This document shows positions 10,201 to 18,490 of a DNA stretch of 64,000 nucleotides, one piece after another. The translations under genes were made by a program, and so were the position numbers. The DNA is taken from the NCBI GenBank assembly GCA_021739765.1, contig JAIPBD010000007.1, positions 62,001-126,000 on the forward strand, read 5' to 3'. The stretch comes from Melioribacteraceae bacterium (GTDB taxonomy: Bacteria; Bacteroidota; Ignavibacteria; Ignavibacteriales; Melioribacteraceae). Under the pieces are notes generated by a model. The model was not told the DNA's origin. It did no database searches and worked only from the letters and a program-made list of their open reading frames with translations. Position 1 is the stretch's first letter; the number at the start of each line of letters is the position of its first letter.

Positions 10201-11005
10201 TGGAGCGACTGTCTATCAAGTTATTGAAGGCGGTTCTATGGCTACTTGTTTTAGAGCAGTCAGTGGTGGAGCATTAGCGACACATCCGTTGAATCCAAGT
10301 CCCGGAACAGCTGCACCGTTCTTGATGAGAGTTCCGTTTGAAGTTTGGAATGTTGCTGATCCTGACAATCCTTACCAAGTAAATGTTACTTTCCGTGATC
10401 GTGAAAGAGATGGTACGGAAGATCCATTTTATTCTTGGAATCTAGACAGTAGAATGTATGTTCTATTTGTAAATACTCCATACGATCCTACTCAAGTAAT
10501 TCAAGTTGATGGCGGACCAGATGCGCTTAATGCCGATGCAACTTGGGTTATGGTATTTAAAAAATCAAATTATGCCGTAGGTGATGTTGTAACAGTTCAG
10601 TATGCGAACCCAATTCAGCTTGGGAAAGATGAATTTACATTTTCCGTTGACGCACCTGTGTATTCAGTTGAATTAGAAAAAGCAGATGTTAAAGACATTA
10701 ATGTATTCCCGAATCCATATTATGGATTTAACTCAAATGAAATTAACAAATATCAAAGATTCGTTACTTTCAATCATCTTCCTGAGAAAGCGGTTCTTAG
10801 AATCTTCAACCTTGCAGGTCAATTGGTCAAAACAATCCAAAAGGATGATCCTTCACAGTTTCAAAAGTGGGATTTAACTAATGAATCAGGTTTACCTGCA
10901 GCGAGCGGATTGTATATTGCTTACATAGAAATGCCTGATTTAGGTGAAACAAAAATACTTAAGTTCGGGGTAATTCAAGAACAACAAGTATTAGATAGAT
11001 TCTAA
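7265..11005 (+). CDS. Large secreted protein with T9SS type A sorting domain
   Basis: The frame is open from 7220, but the ATG at 7265 is chosen because GAGGAG lies eight bases upstream and a clear signal peptide begins there (MKLTRYLMVFFLTLFLIS). This gives 1246 residues. The body is beta-rich and low in cysteine, with no enzymatic motif recognised. The last 90 residues (from about NVFPNPYYG) have the layout of a T9SS type A sorting domain: a PNP motif, LRIFNLAGQLVKT, a WDL segment, then ASGLYIAYIE. It should be exported by Sec, then sent through the type IX system to the surface. It lies between a TonB-dependent receptor and a PorV-like shuttle protein. Function unknown. Confidence 0.82.
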   Translation: MKLTRYLMVFFLTLFLISEANIAKGVKGERRSGTAALQKADGSPVYTHFNINQISTWIKNNGETDINPNGNSGLVYPKGSNQQAVFQSGLVWGGKIGGEIRVGGSTYRQGLLPGAVVGSGATIDREDDAAAHVRIYRVRPDWAEGNVQAEMNDEGVSAAEVRAQYEKDWNEWPASYGAPYEDVDGNGSYNADTDIPGFPGSDQTVWFVANDVDQAQALFIYGSNPIGLEMQATAWGYNSNGALGNMFFRKFTVINYSGQDISEMYFCWWSDPDVGGAGDDFVGCDTTLSLSYCFNGGASDAQYGNTPPAVGFDFFQGPIVAGTAADTAVFNNAKVPGMKNLGMSAHFFFINSDPVYTDPSLGDYQEGTLQMYNLFEGKVSTTGVPFTDPTNGKQTAFALAGDPITNQGWVDGILHSPGDRRLGLVSGPFNMTAGETQEVVIAEIAAGAFGNVDRLGAVSLLKFYDREAQATYDNFFNVPSSPTRPAVTIDEFDREILLSWYQDDATVKATESHNDLGFEFQGYVIYQYPSASASPQDARIVATYDIVDGKGKIVGDDFDTDGGVVVPQVLKFGSDSGIKRSISITTDMFTAGQSLNNGTPYYFGVTAYAVHEDPLNVPLVLENSHEIIEAIPQTPAPGNRISYETSTGLFASQTSGSANATVEYNIVNPTETTGHDYKVWFNEQHYYFGTDGEWHFTNYPDSIGKGLSKDLAGSSLTGQSYVTGATTRDLVFTFNLAASFYSYCDGVKLIFPSGIQVLGSEPSGASGNTPGVYSSVDNSVTWGSPDTSLNGPFHGGEMLTVSVAANFTLPLTLDFEAYDDGWGAAYAPYYGASDSLAHTTGQVVITEEAYFFKTEQHWNLRDETLGVDVLEDQLLLSPSDIDKASSPIVDGMQVYVTGNYEAPINFLSVSLNEESSTTFSTTYGFADPGIVLTNYTVFGGVVTSWAIDNFGVGTTEIDQLQQDYEIRYTGVFDGGTTINGATVYQVIEGGSMATCFRAVSGGALATHPLNPSPGTAAPFLMRVPFEVWNVADPDNPYQVNVTFRDRERDGTEDPFYSWNLDSRMYVLFVNTPYDPTQVIQVDGGPDALNADATWVMVFKKSNYAVGDVVTVQYANPIQLGKDEFTFSVDAPVYSVELEKADVKDINVFPNPYYGFNSNEINKYQRFVTFNHLPEKAVLRIFNLAGQLVKTIQKDDPSQFQKWDLTNESGLPAASGLYIAYIEMPDLGETKILKFGVIQEQQVLDRF

Positions 11006-11028
11006 AATTTTAATTCGTAAGGAGTTAG

Positions 11029-12063
11029 ATGATGAAAAAAATAAAAATAATTTCAGTTTCATTACTGGTGTTCCTCCTTGCTGCGGGCGATATGTTTGCG
11101 GGCGGAGGTGCAAGAAATGGTACTGCCGGTGGAGTTCAATTGCTAGTTCCTGTTGGAGCTCGTGGAATTGGTCTTGGCGGTTCAGTTCTAACTAGTACAA
11201 TGGGCGTGGATGCCATTTATTGGAATCCGGCCAACATTGCCCGAACATCTTATGGTTTAGATGTTGTGGCATCTCACATGTCTTATATTGCTGATATTGG
11301 TGTTCAATATGCAGCATTTGCAACTAAAGTTGGTGACTTGGGATCAATTGGTTTAAGTCTTAAATCATTTGATATCGGAGATATTGAAAGAACCACTAAT
11401 GCTAATCCTGATGGTTTCGGCTCCACATATTCACCACAGTTTATAACCATTGGTCTATCATACGGTAAAATGCTAAGTGATAGAGTTTCCGTTGGTGTGA
11501 ATGTTAACTATGTTAGTGAAAGAATCGATGTTGTTAGCGCAAGCGGTTTTGCTTTCGACGTTGGTGTAACTTATTCTGATCTTGCTGATGTTAACGGTCT
11601 TACCATGGCAGTTGTAATCAAGAACCTCGGTGCTGAAATGCAATACGATGGCTCCGGTCTTTTCACTCAAGCAGAAGCTTCAACAGGTAGAAGAGGCGAA
11701 GAATTCTATAAAATAGAAGCAGCTTCATTCCAGTTACCTTCTGTTCTTGAAATTGGACTTGGTTACACAATGGATATCAACGCAGAAAACGCTCTTAACT
11801 TTTCAGGCGTATTCACTAATAACAACTACTGGGAAGATGAGTATAAGTTAGGTGCAGAATATGCATTTAATGATCTTTTCTTCTTAAGAGGCGGTTATTT
11901 ACTTACACCTGAATTAGATTCAGAAGATATCGTATATGACTTACACTTCGGTGCCGGTCTTAATTATGATGTTGGTGGTCTTGCTCTTCGTTTTGACTAT
12001 GCATATTTGCAAACTCAATACTTTGATGCTAACCATATCTTCGCAGTTGGTTTAGGTTTATAG
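11029..12063 (+). CDS. PorV/PorQ-like outer-membrane beta-barrel protein
   Basis: 344 residues with a signal peptide (cleavage near MFAGG), then the conserved N-terminal pattern of the PorV/UPF0164 family: GARGIGLGGS and AIYWNPANIA. The rest alternates in beta-strand fashion and ends LGL. In T9SS bacteria, PorV family proteins collect cargo with sorting domains at the outer membrane; here the preceding gene encodes such a cargo. It starts 23 bases after that gene with AAGGAG before the ATG; starting one codon later is also possible. It is followed by a strong terminator, so it closes the three-gene operon. Whether it is PorV itself or a paralogue is not certain. Confidence 0.78.
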   Translation: MMKKIKIISVSLLVFLLAAGDMFAGGGARNGTAGGVQLLVPVGARGIGLGGSVLTSTMGVDAIYWNPANIARTSYGLDVVASHMSYIADIGVQYAAFATKVGDLGSIGLSLKSFDIGDIERTTNANPDGFGSTYSPQFITIGLSYGKMLSDRVSVGVNVNYVSERIDVVSASGFAFDVGVTYSDLADVNGLTMAVVIKNLGAEMQYDGSGLFTQAEASTGRRGEEFYKIEAASFQLPSVLEIGLGYTMDINAENALNFSGVFTNNNYWEDEYKLGAEYAFNDLFFLRGGYLLTPELDSEDIVYDLHFGAGLNYDVGGLALRFDYAYLQTQYFDANHIFAVGLGL

Positions 12064-12080
12064 TTAAATATAAACTGAAT

Positions 12081-12112
12081 AAAGCCCTTCCATTTGGAAG
12101 GGCTTTTTTTTT
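12081..12112 (+). terminator. Rho-independent terminator of the receptor-cargo-PorV operon
   Basis: AAAGCCCTTCC and GGAAGGGCTTT pair over 11 bp with an ATTT loop, followed by a run of T. It begins 18 bases after the stop codon at 12063. Confidence 0.93.
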
Positions 12113-12194
12113 GTCTGGTACTTGTATTGTTATTGAATGTTAACGATATTTTTTTGAGTTTTACTTTATTGTATTAATGGAGTTGGAGGGAAAT

Positions 12195-13568
12195 ATGAAA
12201 AAAGGATTACTAATATTATTGTTGCTGGCATCAACTCTTTCTTTGTTTGCTCAAGAGTTTCGTTTTGAATTTGATTATGCCAGATTTAAATACGACTCAA
12301 CTTCATCTTTTTTAGAAATATACTATGAATTTAATCAAGCTGATCTTACCGTTTATGAAGAAAATGGTCAAGCTAAAATTAATGGTACGATAAACGTAGT
12401 TATTAAGAATATTGAATCGGGCGAAGAGTTGTTAAATAATGACTGGAACGTTGTTAATGATGTTCAGAATCAAGGAAATGGGGCTGAGGAACGAAGACTG
12501 ATTGGCCTGATTGAACTCGTTGTGCCTGAAGGTAGTTATAATTTAGCTGTTACCGGTTTGGATGCCGTTGACCCCTCAAAAAGGAATAAAATAGAAGAGG
12601 TTATTGAAATAATACCGTATATCAATTCTGAAGGATCAATAAGCGATATACAATTAGCAACAAATATTCTTACAAATTCTCAAAATACAGAATCCTTGTT
12701 TTATAAAAACACATTGGAAGTAACTCCAAATCCATCAATCCTATATTCTGAAAATTCTCCCGTTATGTTTTATTATTCCGAATTCTATAATACCGCAAGT
12801 TCGGGCAAGACTGAACCTGTTAAAATTGAAAAATTGCTCTACAATAGTATTGGTAACTTAGTTTACAGCGCGACGAAAGAAATGGCGAGAAGCACCAGTT
12901 CGCTGGTTGAAATAGGTCTCGTCAACTTGAAAAAATTACCGACTGATACATACAATTTTGTTTTATCAATGGCTGATACTGCAAAAAAGACCGCTTTAAT
13001 CTCCTCAAAGAAATTCTTTTTATACAATCCAAGTGTTAAAGATACCACGGATCGGCGCAGTATTGCCTCAAGTTACTTAAGTAGTGAATTTGCAGTTTAT
13101 ACAGTCGATGAATGTGATGAAATGTTTAACTACGTTAAATACATTGCCGCACCATCAGAAAAAGATCAATTTGAAAAACTTGATTCATTAGCGAGTAAAC
13201 GAGAATTCCTGTACAATTTTTGGAAAGTTCGTGATCCAAATCCGATTACACCTGTAAATGAACTTAAAGATGATTATATGCAAAGAGTTAACTACGCAAA
13301 TCTTAATTTCAGAACAATGCAGAGAGCGGGTTATAAAACGGATCGAGGCCGCATTTATCTTCTTTATGGAGAGCCGGATCAAAGAGATATGTACCCAAAT
13401 GAATCAGATAAAAAACCTTATGAAGAATGGTTCTATGATTCAATTGAAAGTGGTGTATTTTTTATTTTCGGAGATGTTTCCGGATTCGGCGATTATGAGC
13501 TGCTGACTTCAAACAAGATCGGCGAGTTACGTGATGATCAGTATGAGAGACGCATTAACCAAAACTAA
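12195..13568 (+). CDS. GWxTD domain-like exported protein
   Basis: The ATG at 12195 is preferred over the in-frame ATG at 12177 because GGAGGG lies just before it and the signal peptide starts there (MKKGLLILLLLASTLSLFAQ); 457 residues. The C-terminal 160 residues contain FLYNFWKVRDP followed by AGYKTDRGRIYLLYGEPDQ, which matches the GWxTD domain (here GYKTD) found in Bacteroidota/Chlorobiota and Acidobacteriota exported proteins of unknown role. The N-terminal part is beta-rich. It stands between a terminator and an LPS acyltransferase gene that starts four bases after its stop, so it may be co-transcribed with the lipid A genes. Biochemical function unknown. Confidence 0.78.
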   Translation: MKKGLLILLLLASTLSLFAQEFRFEFDYARFKYDSTSSFLEIYYEFNQADLTVYEENGQAKINGTINVVIKNIESGEELLNNDWNVVNDVQNQGNGAEERRLIGLIELVVPEGSYNLAVTGLDAVDPSKRNKIEEVIEIIPYINSEGSISDIQLATNILTNSQNTESLFYKNTLEVTPNPSILYSENSPVMFYYSEFYNTASSGKTEPVKIEKLLYNSIGNLVYSATKEMARSTSSLVEIGLVNLKKLPTDTYNFVLSMADTAKKTALISSKKFFLYNPSVKDTTDRRSIASSYLSSEFAVYTVDECDEMFNYVKYIAAPSEKDQFEKLDSLASKREFLYNFWKVRDPNPITPVNELKDDYMQRVNYANLNFRTMQRAGYKTDRGRIYLLYGEPDQRDMYPNESDKKPYEEWFYDSIESGVFFIFGDVSGFGDYELLTSNKIGELRDDQYERRINQN

Positions 13569-13572
13569 TTAG

Positions 13573-14445
13573 ATGATCTCGAAAAAAATAGAGTATTTGT
13601 TCCTAAGGTTTTTGGCATTTTTAATCAATCTTTTTGGTTTTAAAAGTCTTTCTGCTCTTGCGAAAATAACCTCATTTGTATTGTTTCGAATACTCAAAAT
13701 TCGTCTATCAACCGTAATCTCAAACTTAAAAACAGCTTTTCCCGAGAAATCAGAGTCCGAAATATTTTCGATTGCAAAATCGAATTATTACAATGTTTCT
13801 CTAACCATGTTAGAAGTATTGTACGCTTCAAATGCAAGCAGGGATTTTCTTCATAATTCCATTACACCGGACAATCCGGAATTTTTATGGAATGCGATAA
13901 AAGAGAATAAAGGAGTGATGCTTGTAACTGGCCACTATGGCAACTGGGAACTCGGGGCTATTACCGCCGGGTTATATCTTGATAAAAAAATAAGCGTACT
14001 GGTAAAAACGCAATCTAATGAATTTGTTCATAAATGGATGACTGAGTTCAGGGAACGTTTCGGAAACGTTGTGGTGCCCGTTGGGATGGGCGTCAGAGGC
14101 ATAATTAGTGTTCTGCGGGAAAAAGGTATAGTTGGGCTGGTCGGTGATCAAAGGGGGCCTATTGATGGTGAACGGGTCAAGCTCTTCAACCAAGATACGG
14201 CAATATTTTCGGGATTAGCAGATATTACAACAAAATTTAATATTCCACTCGTCGTACTATTTGCCGAAAGAACAGCTCCATTTCGATTTAACGGAATTGT
14301 TAAAGAAATTGATTATAGAAAAGTATCGGATGATAAAGAAATCCAAAGGAAATATATCAATACCGAATACATGAAAATTCTCGAAGAAACTGTCCGCAAT
14401 AAACCGGATCAATGGTTTTGGATGCATAAAATCTGGAAGTATTAA
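13573..14445 (+). CDS. Lipid A biosynthesis-type acyltransferase (LpxL/HtrB family)
   Basis: 290 residues with an N-terminal membrane-associated helix and the family active-site motif GHYGNWELG, giving His121 and Glu126 in the H-x4-E arrangement. Further family marks are LVGDQRGP and the C-terminal DQWFWMHKIWK (family form W.WxHrRWk). It should transfer a secondary acyl chain from acyl-ACP to a lipid A precursor at the inner face of the cytoplasmic membrane. The next gene is a heptosyltransferase five bases downstream, supporting a lipopolysaccharide role. A related phospholipid or glycolipid acyltransferase role cannot be ruled out. Confidence 0.85.
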   Translation: MISKKIEYLFLRFLAFLINLFGFKSLSALAKITSFVLFRILKIRLSTVISNLKTAFPEKSESEIFSIAKSNYYNVSLTMLEVLYASNASRDFLHNSITPDNPEFLWNAIKENKGVMLVTGHYGNWELGAITAGLYLDKKISVLVKTQSNEFVHKWMTEFRERFGNVVVPVGMGVRGIISVLREKGIVGLVGDQRGPIDGERVKLFNQDTAIFSGLADITTKFNIPLVVLFAERTAPFRFNGIVKEIDYRKVSDDKEIQRKYINTEYMKILEETVRNKPDQWFWMHKIWKY

Positions 14446-14450
14446 TCTTT

Positions 14451-15452
14451 TTGAAAAAAATACTAATTATACAAACTGCATTTCTTGGCGACGTGATATT
14501 AACTTTGCCTCTCGTGCAAGCAGTAAAAGAAAAATATCCCCATTCTGAAGTACACTTTCTAACACTACCTTCGAGCAGCCAAATATCTGAGGCGAGCCCG
14601 TTTATCGATAAAGTTATAGTATTTGATAAAAAAGGAAAAAACAGTTCTTTAATAGCCACAATTAGGTTTGGATTAGATTTAAAGACCGAAAAATATGATT
14701 TGGTTATTTCTCCACACAGGTCGTTCCGCACTGCATTAATCGTGAAGATGATAAATAGCAGGGAATCAGTGGGTTTTGATAGAGCTTCTCTCTCTTTTAT
14801 TTATTCAAAAAGAATTAAATACAGAAAGGATTATCATGAAGTAAAGCGCAATCTATCTCTTCTTTCTGATCCGCTATTATTGAAAAATTGGAAAATTTTC
14901 CCTGAGATAAAAACTGACAAACTTTCGAAGGAAAAATTCCCATTTATGTTCGGCGAAAAACAGAAGATTGCCTTAGCACCAGGGTCGGTCTGGGCAACTA
15001 AAAGATACCCGATCGAATATTGGCAGAATATCGCAGGCGAATTGCAAAAGCCTGAGGTTCAATTAATTTTATTGGGTAGTGAAGCAGATTCAGAAATTTG
15101 TGAAGCGATACATTCAAAAAATGAAAAGATTATAAATCTCGCCGGTAAAACGAATTTATTGGAAACTACTGCAATTCTAAAGGAGTGCGATTTATTAATT
15201 TGCAATGATAGCGCACCAACTCATCTCGCAATGGCAGCAGGAATTAAAATAATAACAATATATTGCTCAACGGTGCCGGATTTTGGTTTCTACCCGTATA
15301 GTGATCGAAGTTATACGCTAAGTTTTGATGATCTTGAGTGTAAACCTTGTGGAATTCACGGACATGAAAAATGCCCGATAAATACATTTGAATGCGGATA
15401 TAAATTAAAACCCGAAACTGTTCTTGATAAGATTAAAGAAACACTTTCCTAA
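14451..15452 (+). CDS. Lipopolysaccharide heptosyltransferase (GT9 family)
   Basis: 333 residues, starting at TTG (no better start exists; the stop of the acyltransferase gene is five bases upstream). The N-terminus (KKILIIQTAFLGDVILTLPL) is the typical GT9 opening; the centre has LAPGSVWATKRYPIEYW; the C-terminal Rossmann half has LAGKTNLLETTAILKECDLLICNDSAPTHLA in pieces, the nucleotide-sugar binding region. A C-terminal C-x2-C ... C pattern (CKPCGIHGHEKC) is also common in WaaF-like proteins. It should add heptose to the inner core of LPS in the cytoplasm. It may be called WaaF/RfaF, but the exact acceptor is not clear. Confidence 0.85.
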   Translation: MKKILIIQTAFLGDVILTLPLVQAVKEKYPHSEVHFLTLPSSSQISEASPFIDKVIVFDKKGKNSSLIATIRFGLDLKTEKYDLVISPHRSFRTALIVKMINSRESVGFDRASLSFIYSKRIKYRKDYHEVKRNLSLLSDPLLLKNWKIFPEIKTDKLSKEKFPFMFGEKQKIALAPGSVWATKRYPIEYWQNIAGELQKPEVQLILLGSEADSEICEAIHSKNEKIINLAGKTNLLETTAILKECDLLICNDSAPTHLAMAAGIKIITIYCSTVPDFGFYPYSDRSYTLSFDDLECKPCGIHGHEKCPINTFECGYKLKPETVLDKIKETLS

Positions 15453-15503
15453 TCCATCATAAATTTATTAATTTGGTAAAATTATTTACTAAAGAAAAGT
15501 TTA

Positions 15504-16361
15504 ATGGGCCTTTATAAGTTAAAAGACATCTGGAAATCCTCTGTTTATATAACTCCAAATCTTCCTGTTATCAGCACCAAAAGATATAAGGTTCCTTTCC
15601 TGAGAATACTTGCGTATCTTGGTTTTTATACCTTTTTCGTTGCAATTGTTGTTATTACGATTCTGACATTTACCGGAGCAAAAAATTTAATCTTTTTCAT
15701 GGAGAGAAGTGAATTAGAAAATCAAAGTGTCAGAATCAGAACAATGGAAAAGCAAATCTTATTCCTATCAAATGAATTGAAGAATGTATCTGCTACTAAT
15801 CGTAGTTTGAAATTTGCTCTGTTGTTGGCGGACTCACTCAACATCGATACAAATTCGACAGTATACGATTCATTAAGAATACCAAGTAATGAAGCTTTCG
15901 AACAAGAAGGTCATGTTTTATCAGGATTCTTTAATTTGGTCAGAAATTCCTACAATTTTTTTACTTGTAATTACGAGGACTCAACCCAATATTATATCAG
16001 TCCGGTCTCTGAAGTTTTTATCACAAATGGTTTTGCACCGGAAAAAGGACATACCGGAATAGACTTTGGAGTTAAGGCAGGAACACCTGTGTATGCTGCC
16101 TTGGGTGGATTAATTATCTTTTCGGATTACACAATTTCGGATGGATATAAAATTATCATCCAACATAATTATGATAATTTATCTATTTATAAACATTGCT
16201 CAGAAGTTCTCAAAAAGGAACGTGAGTATGTCATTCAGGGGGAATTAATCGCGTTAAGTGGAAATTCAGGATCAAATAGCACCGGACCGCATCTGCATTT
16301 TGAAATTTGGGAAAATGGTCGTCCGATAGATCCGCTTGAAGTTGTTATTAATCTTAATTAG
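15504..16361 (+). CDS. M23 family (LytM) metallopeptidase, membrane anchored
   Basis: 285 residues. There is one transmembrane helix at about residues 31-52, a short coiled-coil stretch (about 67-105), and a C-terminal LytM/M23 domain. The zinc ligands are intact: His183 and Asp187 in GHTGIDFG, and His265 in GPHLHFEIW, with the catalytic His263. It should cut peptide cross-bridges of peptidoglycan in the periplasm. The bactofilin gene follows with its start 12 bases after this stop. Paired LytM peptidase and bactofilin genes are known from Helicobacter, Caulobacter and Myxobacteria, where they set cell shape, so a shape or septum role is inferred here. Confidence 0.9.
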   Translation: MGLYKLKDIWKSSVYITPNLPVISTKRYKVPFLRILAYLGFYTFFVAIVVITILTFTGAKNLIFFMERSELENQSVRIRTMEKQILFLSNELKNVSATNRSLKFALLLADSLNIDTNSTVYDSLRIPSNEAFEQEGHVLSGFFNLVRNSYNFFTCNYEDSTQYYISPVSEVFITNGFAPEKGHTGIDFGVKAGTPVYAALGGLIIFSDYTISDGYKIIIQHNYDNLSIYKHCSEVLKKEREYVIQGELIALSGNSGSNSTGPHLHFEIWENGRPIDPLEVVINLN

Positions 16362-16372
16362 GAGTGAATTTA

Positions 16373-16735
16373 ATGTCAAAAAAAGGTGATGCTCAATACT
16401 CGGAAGATGTAAGTATTATTAGTTCGAGTGTAAAACTTGAGGGAAAATTATATAGTCAGGGAAATGTTAGAATAGATGGAGTTATTATTGGCGATGTAAC
16501 CGTAAACGGTAATTTGACAATTGGTGAGGCTTCCAAAATCGAAGGAAATATTAAAGCTAAAAATATTACTATCAGTGGAAACATTCTAGGCTCAGTGGAT
16601 TCGGCGGAGAAATTAATTATCGAAAAGTCCGCATATCTGAAAGGCGATATTATAACTCGTGTGTTGTTGATTGATGAAGGCGCGCAATTTGTCGGTAACT
16701 GTACAATGTCTAATACAAAAGATCATCATGATTAA
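16373..16735 (+). CDS. Bactofilin (polymer-forming cytoskeletal protein)
   Basis: The frame is open from a GTG at 16364, but the ATG at 16373 is chosen because AGGAG ends eight bases before it; 120 residues. The protein consists mostly of the bactofilin right-handed beta-helix repeat (GKLYSQGNVRIDGVIIGDV, then GNLTIGEASKIEGNI and so on) with short polar ends. It should polymerise without nucleotide along the inner membrane. It is linked to the M23 peptidase gene upstream, which suggests the filament positions the hydrolase. The ATP synthase accessory gene starts five bases downstream, so the transcript may continue. Confidence 0.9.
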   Translation: MSKKGDAQYSEDVSIISSSVKLEGKLYSQGNVRIDGVIIGDVTVNGNLTIGEASKIEGNIKAKNITISGNILGSVDSAEKLIIEKSAYLKGDIITRVLLIDEGAQFVGNCTMSNTKDHHD

Positions 16736-16740
16736 TTTAT

Positions 16741-16992
16741 ATGTCATCATTTAAAAAAAAGGATAATCATGTTTCATCTTCATTTCAGCAAGCAGGACCC
16801 TATCTGGGTTTAGGAACACAGTTAGCCGCGACTGTTATTTTAATGTTCTTTTTGGGAAAATGGCTCGATGACAAATATGAAACAACCCCGCTTTTTATCC
16901 TGCTGCTATCTTTTTTAGGTGGAATTGCCGGATTTTATAATTTTATCAAACGTGTTATGGAATTAAATAAAGATGATAAAAAAGATAATTAA
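16741..16992 (+). CDS. AtpZ/AtpI-like F0F1 ATP synthase accessory membrane protein
   Basis: 83 residues with two hydrophobic segments (about 24-44 and 51-70). The pattern PYLGLGTQLAATV, then FLGKWLDDKY, and a C-terminal FLGGIAGFYNFIK matches the small AtpZ family (F0F1-ATPase_subunit) that precedes ATP synthase operons. Members are thought to help assemble the c-ring or carry magnesium or calcium. The gene overlaps the next one by 20 bases and opens the atp cluster. Confidence 0.8.
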   Translation: MSSFKKKDNHVSSSFQQAGPYLGLGTQLAATVILMFFLGKWLDDKYETTPLFILLLSFLGGIAGFYNFIKRVMELNKDDKKDN

Positions 16993-17374
16993 ACCGGTTT
17001 ATTATTTCTTACTGATGGTGTTTGTCTTTTCGTTGTTCGCGATAATAATGCAACCTTTCGAAAATTTCGATTCTCTCTCCCTACTTTTAGCTGTCATCAT
17101 AAACAGTATAAACTTTGTTGTTGCCATCAAACTTTTCGATTCAGCGATCGGAAAATCGAATCAAATTTATCTTATTTACACGCTTGGAGGAATGGTTGGC
17201 AGACTTTTTGCTATGCTAATATTAATATTATTAGTAATACTCTTCTTGAATATTGATAAATCTACTTTTATATTACTCTTCTTTATTTTTTATTTTTCTC
17301 TACTTTCCTTAGAGATAGTATATTTTTTAGAGATTGCCAAAAGCAGAGACAAAACGATAGATAATGGACAGTGA
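16973..17374 (+). CDS. Small four-helix membrane protein, AtpI-like
   Basis: 133 residues, with four predicted membrane segments and short charged ends. It sits in the usual atpI position, between AtpZ and the a subunit, overlapping both (20 bases with the gene before, 11 with atpB). This tight overlap implies translational coupling. Sequence similarity to AtpI cannot be judged by eye, so the assignment rests on position and topology. Expected role: assembly factor for the c-ring. Confidence 0.6.
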   Translation: MIKKIIKPVYYFLLMVFVFSLFAIIMQPFENFDSLSLLLAVIINSINFVVAIKLFDSAIGKSNQIYLIYTLGGMVGRLFAMLILILLVILFLNIDKSTFILLFFIFYFSLLSLEIVYFLEIAKSRDKTIDNGQ

Positions 17375-18209
17375 AATAATTTCGGATTCGTTAAAGGTTG
17401 TAGCCCAGGAGGCCACAAGCAAATCGAGTGATACCAGTTGGTTAATGCACCATATTTTGGATGGAAGAGAGTTAGAATTTCCTCCTTTTGGTGTCATCCA
17501 CTTGCCTGAACTTCATTTATTTGGTTTAGACATTTCAATTACCAAACACGTAATTTTTATGTGGATTGCGGTAGCTTTGCTTGTCGTTATTTTCAAATTA
17601 GTTTCGAATGGATATAAAAAATCAATTATTCCGAAGGGCTTAACAAACTTAGTTGAAGTTTTGGTCGTTTTTGTTAGAGACGAAATTGCTCGTCCAACCA
17701 TTGGAAAAGGATTTGAGAAGTTTCTTCCATATTTGCTTACGGTGTTCTTTTTCATTTTAACTTGTAACTTTTTGGGATTGCTTCCTTACGGTGCAACCGC
17801 GACAAGTAATATTGCTGTAACAGCCACTTTAGCTGTGATATCATTTTTGTTTATTCAAGTGGGTGGAATGATGCAAAATGGTGTCTTTGGTTACTTCAAA
17901 GGTCTTCTGCCGCATGGTTTGCCGGCATGGCTTCTTCCGATTATGTTGGTTGTGGAGCTATTGGGATTATTTACTAAACCATTTGCTTTGGCAATAAGAT
18001 TATTTGCCAACATGACTGCCGGCCATATTGTGATTTTAGCTTTATTGGGATTGATATTTATCTTACAAACATATGTTGTTGTCCCGGTCTCAGTAGCTTT
18101 TGCGCTTTTTATATATTTATTGGAAATTTTGGTTTCATTGATTCAGGCATATATTTTTACAATGCTGTCTTCGCTATTTATTGGAATGGCAGTTCATCAG
18201 GAACATTAA
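17364..18209 (+). CDS. atpB: ATP synthase F0 subunit a
   Basis: 281 residues with several transmembrane helices. The essential arginine of the proton half-channels is Arg212 in LAIRLFANMTAGH. The N-terminal extension of about 60 residues before the first membrane helix is polar, as in many Bacteroidota/Chlorobiota a subunits. It forms the stator channel next to the c-ring in the cytoplasmic membrane. It overlaps the AtpI-like gene by 11 bases; atpE follows after 30 bases with a GGAGG ribosome site. Confidence 0.96.
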   Translation: MDSEIISDSLKVVAQEATSKSSDTSWLMHHILDGRELEFPPFGVIHLPELHLFGLDISITKHVIFMWIAVALLVVIFKLVSNGYKKSIIPKGLTNLVEVLVVFVRDEIARPTIGKGFEKFLPYLLTVFFFILTCNFLGLLPYGATATSNIAVTATLAVISFLFIQVGGMMQNGVFGYFKGLLPHGLPAWLLPIMLVVELLGLFTKPFALAIRLFANMTAGHIVILALLGLIFILQTYVVVPVSVAFALFIYLLEILVSLIQAYIFTMLSSLFIGMAVHQEH

Positions 18210-18239
18210 TAATAAAAATAATCATTACGGAGGACTTTA

Positions 18240-18458
18240 ATGGACTTTGCATATTTAGCGGCCGGATTCGGTGCCGGTTTAACAATTATAGGTGGTGCGT
18301 TCGGTATAGGTAAATTAGCCAGTTCGGCGATGGAAGCTATCGGTCGTCAACCTGAAGCTGCTGGGGATGTTAGAACATCTATGATTATTGCTGCGGCTTT
18401 GATTGAGGGTATTGCCCTTTTTGCACTAGTAATTTGTATTCTTTTAGCATTAAAATAA
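18240..18458 (+). CDS. atpE: ATP synthase F0 subunit c
   Basis: 72 residues forming the two-helix hairpin of the proteolipid ring. The ion-carrying carboxylate is Glu56 in ALIEGIALF. The loop GRQPEA is the normal polar loop contacting F1. The residue after the glutamate is Gly rather than Ser/Thr and no Na+-ligand set is apparent, so a proton-driven ring is more likely than a sodium ring (inference). A strong GGAGG site precedes the ATG, as expected for the most abundant subunit. Confidence 0.96.
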   Translation: MDFAYLAAGFGAGLTIIGGAFGIGKLASSAMEAIGRQPEAAGDVRTSMIIAAALIEGIALFALVICILLALK

Positions 18459-18490
18459 GCTAAAGAATTAAACAATAGGATTGACTTAGA

